A stretch of 11,336 nt of DNA from Stramenopiles sp. TOSAG23-2 (lineage: Eukaryota > Sar), in the NCBI GenBank assembly GCA_900128395.1, contig LT649941.1, positions 1 to 11,336 of the forward strand, given 5' to 3'. The translations under genes were made by a program, and so were the position numbers. The notes under the pieces are model-generated. The model saw nothing but the letters and a program-made list of their open reading frames with translations, had not been told where the DNA came from and did no database searches. Below, piece by piece: positions 7,499 to 11,336 of the stretch (position 1 is the stretch's first letter; each line of letters starts with the position of its first letter).

Positions 7499-7888
7499 TA
7501 TTTCTTTAATAAAATTCTTATTATTCTATAGATAACAATAATATAAAAATATATATGTGTGATATATATGTTCTATATTGTATATACGTTGCGACGGACG
7601 TTCATCCATACCATCTCCATCTTATACATTTTTCTAACAAGAAGATTTACAAGTTGTTGGTAATGGTATTTACCTGCTAATTTGATGAAGATTAAAAACA
7701 AACTCATCCTCGTGTTTTAGATAGTATACCGAATGAAAAAACTACCTTGGATCCAACGACATCGTTTTCCTCGTTTAATATAGAAATAGCATTATCAGAT
7801 ATTGTTGTAAGTTTGCAAACTCACGTCCACACAATTCGCTAAAACCGTGTAATCTGGTAATCCGCCGCGTGTCAATTCTAACACACAA
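7499..7888. other. Upstream region of the PDI gene
   Basis: Noncoding. It should contain the promoter of the minus-strand PDI gene. An AT-rich stretch lies at about 7540-7590. A perfect 12-base palindrome (AGTTTGCAAACT) is at 7810-7821. The 10-base word ACCTGCTAAT at 7672-7681 is shared with the repeat element further right. No TATA box or ER-stress element could be assigned with confidence. Confidence 0.45.
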
Positions 7889-8185
7889 CTATGAAACATT
7901 TTGACGCTTGTATCCCTTGCTGTGTCAATGCTATTAATTAGCAGATACATAGCAACGGATATCCATCATGTGAGTGCTATCTCGATACTATTGTATTAGC
8001 AGGTGCATAGTGGGGGGAATCTATATAAAATCATTTTTGCCTTTTGATAGGAAGCTTATACTTGTTAGTGATCAATTATTTCTATATAAATCACGTCCCA
8101 ATTTTCCATCCATTTTCAATGCTATACACCTGCTAATTAATAGCATTGACACAGCAAGGGATACAAGCGTCAAAATGTTTCATAG
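7889..8185. repeat. Inverted-repeat element: 56-bp perfect arms, 185-bp spacer
   Basis: The left arm (7889-7944) and right arm (8130-8185) are exact reverse complements over 56 bases. Beyond the outer ends the symmetry continues imperfectly (a TGTGTGT-like stretch shifted by one base). Inside, a 16-base module related to ATTAGCAGGTGCATAG appears three times. The spacer (7945-8129) has no coding sequence. The layout fits a foldback/MITE-like non-autonomous element, or a hairpin that would give double-stranded RNA if transcribed. No clear target-site duplication or transposase was seen, so the mobile-element reading is inference. Confidence 0.8.
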
Positions 8186-8685
8186 TGTGTGTAAGATTAT
8201 AGGGAATGAACTGAAATTGGTGCCTTGTTGTTGCCTCTTGTTATGGACTTGTGCTGATGTATTTTGCTTTGTGCTGCGGTGGCCATGCTTGCTTTTGCGG
8301 GCTTGATTCAGATTTGCTCAAAATATAACATCAAATGCTAGTACAGGTATTATCAAGCACCTATAATATTTATATTGTGCATTGTGCTAAAACCGAAAGT
8401 GCCAAAAAAAGATATTTTGGTGCTTTTTTTGTGAGCTTCTTGCAGCGGTATGGTTGGCAGGGCAGGAGGCGAGCTTTTTGATGGTTTAGTAGGAAGTAAG
8501 GCATGCTGTGTACTGTAACTTCTAGTAATGATAGTCGATCCTTCGACACTTGATATCATAACTATTGTATATGGCTGTTAATACTGGTATTACAAATGAA
8601 GACAGTTGGTGGAGTGCCGTAGGCTGGAAATACCATTGGTATAAAGTAAATGAAAATAAAGAAGGGGAAAGTGATTAGATAAACT

Positions 8686-8688
<3 letters not shown>
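8186..8688. other. Noncoding region of mixed composition
   Basis: Clearly less AT-rich than the other spacers, with many TTGTTG, GTGCT and TGCTG words and no supported reading frame. It contains a foldback at 8396-8427 and two words shared with the start of the window (TTTGCTCAAAATAT at 8313-8326 and TACAGGTATTAT at 8342-8353). It may be decayed repeat sequence. No RNA gene was recognised. Confidence 0.45.
8396..8430 (+). repeat. Hairpin followed by a T run
   Basis: AAAGTGCCAAAA (8396-8407) pairs with TTTTGGTGCTTT (8415-8426), giving 12 pairs with two G-U wobbles and a 7-base loop, followed by T residues to 8430. A Pol III transcript could end in such a T run, but no transcript start is evident. 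Confidence 0.55.

Positions 8689-8718
<30 letters not shown>
8689..8718. repeat. (AT)15 microsatellite
   Basis: Fifteen uninterrupted AT units. It is the longest pure dinucleotide tract in the window and probably polymorphic in length. Confidence 0.95.
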
Positions 8719-8725
<7 letters not shown>

Positions 8726-8797
8726 GTGTCCCTTTCTTCTGTTTTCTTCTCTCAAGAAGACTTAAAAATATAACATAATTTTTAGGTTTGAAAGGGA

Positions 8798-8857
8798 GGG
8801 GGAGGTCTTGAGCAGTAGTATTGATTTCAATACTGCTGTTCGAGGCCACCTTAGCCC
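8798..8857 (+). ncRNA. Long near-perfect hairpin, possible small-RNA precursor
   Basis: CTTGAGCAGTAGTATTGA (8807-8824) pairs base for base, with three G-U wobbles, with TCAATACTGCTGTTCGAG (8827-8844) across a two-base gap. AGGT (8803-8806) extends the stem with ACCT (8848-8851) past a GCC bulge. GGG (8798-8800) can pair with CCC (8855-8857). The total is about 22-25 pairs. This is the shape of a miRNA-like precursor or a small structural RNA. The paired arms could also be the terminus of a mobile element. Calling it an RNA gene is inference, as there is no evidence of transcription. Confidence 0.35.
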
Positions 8858-8888
8858 AATTTATAATATACTGTAATTTTATAAATCG

Positions 8889-8977
8889 TGGCTTAGGTCG
8901 ATTAGACTAGGTCTAGAGACTTGGGCCAGGTCCATCACTACAATTCAGCATGGGGATAGGGGGGGGGGTTCAATTCC
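8889..8977 (+). repeat. Pol III A/B-box-like pair, possible tRNA-derived remnant
   Basis: TGGCTTAGGTCG (8889-8900) resembles the A box of tRNA genes. GGTTCAATTCC (8967-8977) matches the B-box consensus exactly. The seven bases before the A box and those after the T-arm position can pair at five of seven acceptor positions. The D and T stems have mismatches and no proper anticodon arm can be drawn. The A-to-B distance (78 bases) is longer than in an intronless tRNA. A run of ten G (8959-8968) abuts the B box. A decayed tRNA gene or tRNA-derived SINE fits best, and chance remains possible. Confidence 0.25.
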
Positions 8978-9380
8978 CAACGAATGAGGCAAAAATCTTA
9001 TTTCTTGTGAAAAAAGAACGTGTGAATATCTTACTCCTCCTCCCACATCAAAGTATACGTACTAGTACGATGAAATACACTCCTATATTCAATACTATGT
9101 ATATATTAACATCATTATTGATAGGGGAAACAAAGAACTATTTCACACAAAAATCATGCACAAATCGCACGTTTCTTCTGCCGTATGCCGTAGCCGAATA
9201 AAAAAAGATGTAAGACATAGAATAGAAGAATGAATGTGAAGTAGATACAAAATGTAACCTATCCTGTAACAAGTTATTGCAAAATCACGAAGAATATTTA
9301 TATACAAAAACAACAAAATTCCTATTTCATTCATTGATTTATTTATCTATAGTTTTCACTATAAAAAATTTCATAATTAT
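8978..9380. other. Spacer upstream of the ankyrin gene
   Basis: AT-rich and without a supported gene. It should include the promoter and leader of the gene starting at 9381. The frame of that gene is open back to a TAA at 9267-9269, but no ATG occurs in between. Confidence 0.5.
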
Positions 9381-11045
9381 ATGACATCCTTTGTAGAAGA
9401 TTATTTTTTCACATATTTACATGAAAAAAAATATCATTTAAATAATATTATATTACATCCAGATTTATTTACTGGAAATATACATACATTGTTATCAACA
9501 CATTCATTGTTGCAATTATCAATGGTATGTAAAGCGTATTATAACGTAACGCATGTTGATGCAGTGGTATGGACACCCGTTTTATTAGAAAAATATGGTA
9601 AAGTAACACCAATACATAAAATATTCAATAAATTATATCCTTCACCTTTTAATGTTATCAATAAAACAACAGAAGTTTTAGATAAATTTCATCCTACACA
9701 TGTTATTGAAATTGATTTATTATTGAAGCATGGATATGATATTAATGAGGAAGATGTTAATACAGGTAAAACACCTATATATCGTGCTGCTGAAATGAAT
9801 TTACCAAATGCCATGCAAATTTTAATGAATCGTGGTGCAAATGTAAATTATATAAATAAAAAAAGAGGAAATTTTAATTTAGCAATAGCAGCAACATATC
9901 GTGGTGCAATTAATAGTTTAGAATTTTTAATGGAACTTGATTTTAATGGAACTATGAAATCAAAAGATAAATGGGGAAATACATTACTTGATGTTGCAAT
10001 TTATCGTAATAAACAAGATATTGTTGATTTTTTAATTTTAATTGGTAGAAAAAAAGAAATAGATGAAAAAATACTTTTATTTGATAGAATTAATTTATCG
10101 AAGAAGAAGGGAAAAAAAGTAAAAAATGATGAGGAGGAGGAGGAGGATGAAGAAGAAGAAAATGAAGAAGATGAGGAGAAGGAGAAGAAGGAGGAAGATC
10201 ATGCTAAAAATAATAATAAAGAAAATCATGAAAAAGAAGATGTTGATGGAAGCAATAATAATAATAATAATAATAGTGATGAAAATATACCTTCCACAAA
10301 TGTTGAATTAAATTATAATCAAAAAGTACGAAAACATCGTAAACGATCTATTTCAGATAATAACGATAAAGCATTAACCGCATTATATGAAAAAATGAAA
10401 GAAAAATATAGTACATCAAAACCATTAGTTAATGCTGCAAAAGATAAAAATTGGGAAGATGTATATATCATGTTAGGATTGGATAATATTAATGATAGTT
10501 TAGCTGATACATATTTTTATTCACAAAACAAGAAAAAAAGTAGTAATGATGATGATAAAGCAGCATGTGAAAAAAATCGTGGTTATGGTAATCATAATAT
10601 TAATAATCCTAATATACAAAATAAATTTGGTTTAAATAATGATAATTGCGAAGTGGATATACGTTCACAATTTTTTCATATAAATGATAAAAATTCATTT
10701 GGATTTACAGCTGTACATTATGCAGCGATAACAAATGATATAAATCATTTAATTTTTTGCCATCGTAATGGTGCTAATTTAGGATTATTAGGTAATTTTG
10801 GGAGAACGCCTACAATGCTTGCATCAATGAATGGACATTATGAACCACTTGAATATTTATTAATATATTCCCCAGAAACTATACATACAAGATATGATCA
10901 TAGTAAAACTGCTGCTACGTTTGCTACTGGTTTTACAAGTTGTTTAAATTTAATCAATTCATATAAAGGATGTGATTTAGAAACGTATCATTCATGGGAA
11001 GGATTTGCATATACAGGGTTGGTTATAAATCGTGAGTCGATGTGA
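9381..11045 (+). CDS. Ankyrin-repeat protein with F-box-like N-terminus
   Basis: A predicted cytosolic or nuclear adaptor of 554 residues. Residues about 34-72 (L-L-Q-L-S-M-V-C-K followed by a W-T-P-V-L-L motif) look like a degenerate F-box, which would recruit an SCF ubiquitin ligase through Skp1; this part is tentative. Ankyrin repeats follow at about 129-158, 163-192 and 198-227. A long disordered insert comes next, acidic at 250-273 and Asn-rich at 276-298. After it come a degenerate ankyrin-like unit (346-365) and further ankyrin repeats at about 440-468 and 473-502, with a possible last one near 505-530. The F-box plus ankyrin layout is known in eukaryotic substrate adaptors. No substrate can be predicted. 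The ATG at 9381 is the first after an in-frame TAA at 9267. The gene ends in TGA, with another stop (TAG) in frame shortly after. Confidence 0.8.
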   Translation: MTSFVEDYFFTYLHEKKYHLNNIILHPDLFTGNIHTLLSTHSLLQLSMVCKAYYNVTHVDAVVWTPVLLEKYGKVTPIHKIFNKLYPSPFNVINKTTEVLDKFHPTHVIEIDLLLKHGYDINEEDVNTGKTPIYRAAEMNLPNAMQILMNRGANVNYINKKRGNFNLAIAATYRGAINSLEFLMELDFNGTMKSKDKWGNTLLDVAIYRNKQDIVDFLILIGRKKEIDEKILLFDRINLSKKKGKKVKNDEEEEEDEEEENEEDEEKEKKEEDHAKNNNKENHEKEDVDGSNNNNNNNSDENIPSTNVELNYNQKVRKHRKRSISDNNDKALTALYEKMKEKYSTSKPLVNAAKDKNWEDVYIMLGLDNINDSLADTYFYSQNKKKSSNDDDKAACEKNRGYGNHNINNPNIQNKFGLNNDNCEVDIRSQFFHINDKNSFGFTAVHYAAITNDINHLIFCHRNGANLGLLGNFGRTPTMLASMNGHYEPLEYLLIYSPETIHTRYDHSKTAATFATGFTSCLNLINSYKGCDLETYHSWEGFAYTGLVINRESM

Positions 11046-11336
11046 AAAAAATATGATGTGTGCGTGGGCGTGTTTTTGTAGAAGGGGCGGGTAGTGTACA
11101 GTAAAATGTGTAAAAATTTGTTTTTTCATTAAAAATAGACGTATGATATGATATGAATATCTCTTTAGATAAAAATACGAAAAGCGTAACGTCTTATTTT
11201 TTTATAACACACAAACACCACACGTCCCTTTTCTAAACTCCAAACTTCGCATAATTAATTCGATGTACACATACCAGAACTCGTACTTCTTCTTAATAGC
11301 TCCCTAAAAAAAATAATCCATATCGTACACCACTAT
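11046..11336. other. 3' flank of the ankyrin gene
   Basis: Noncoding AT-rich sequence with short T and A runs. It presumably holds the 3' untranslated region and polyadenylation site. No further gene begins before the window ends. Confidence 0.5.

Noticed and set aside
7974-8306. 110-codon frame crossing the foldback element
   Set aside because: It runs through the spacer and right arm of the inverted repeat, has no domain and a codon use unlike the real genes.
8396-8430. Bacterial-type intrinsic terminator
   Set aside because: The shape fits, but the window is clearly eukaryotic nuclear DNA with no operon context.
8882-8984. A functional tRNA gene
   Set aside because: No proper anticodon arm can be drawn and the D and T stems have mismatches; kept only as a possible remnant.
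8950-9201. 83-codon frame after the G run
   Set aside because: It begins in a G10 tract and has no recognisable motif or homology.

Overview
The window looks like nuclear DNA of a unicellular eukaryote with an AT-rich, compact genome. The evidence is four long intronless genes, strong A/T third-position bias, many asparagine runs coded by AAT/AAC microsatellites, AT-dinucleotide tracts between genes, and no ribosome binding sites or operon structure. The gene set is an NCoR-like corepressor, a folate-receptor-like membrane protein, a selenocysteine PDI and an F-box/ankyrin-like protein. Together these suggest a stramenopile or haptophyte-type alga. That placement is inference; no rRNA or organellar marker is present.

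Layout: 1-539 is noncoding. A 1355-residue nuclear protein with two SANT domains follows at 540-4607 (+). It matches the N-terminal half of animal NCoR/SMRT and yeast Snt1 in domain order. A type I membrane protein with a cysteine-rich folate-receptor-like ectodomain lies at 4900-5847 (+). Converging on it from the minus strand is a secreted protein disulfide isomerase at 6848-7498. Its active site reads W-TGA-G-H-C, so the first redox cysteine codon is an in-frame TGA. About 310 bases past its stop codon, at 6461-6540 (-), the transcript can form a textbook form-2 SECIS hairpin, so the TGA is read as selenocysteine. A model that treats TGA as stop would start at Met53 and lose the signal peptide and the active site.

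The 7499-9380 stretch has no convincing protein gene. It holds a 56-bp perfect inverted repeat around a 185-bp spacer, a repeated 16-base module, a long near-perfect hairpin, an (AT)15 tract, and a weak pair of Pol III A/B-box-like motifs that may be a tRNA-derived remnant. The last gene, 9381-11045 (+), has an F-box-like N-terminus and two ankyrin blocks separated by an acidic/asparagine insert. It ends in TGA, so TGA appears to keep its stop meaning elsewhere in this genome. The genes do not form an obvious pathway. The PDI would act in the ER, where the disulfide-rich folate-receptor-like protein would also fold, but a functional link is only conjecture.
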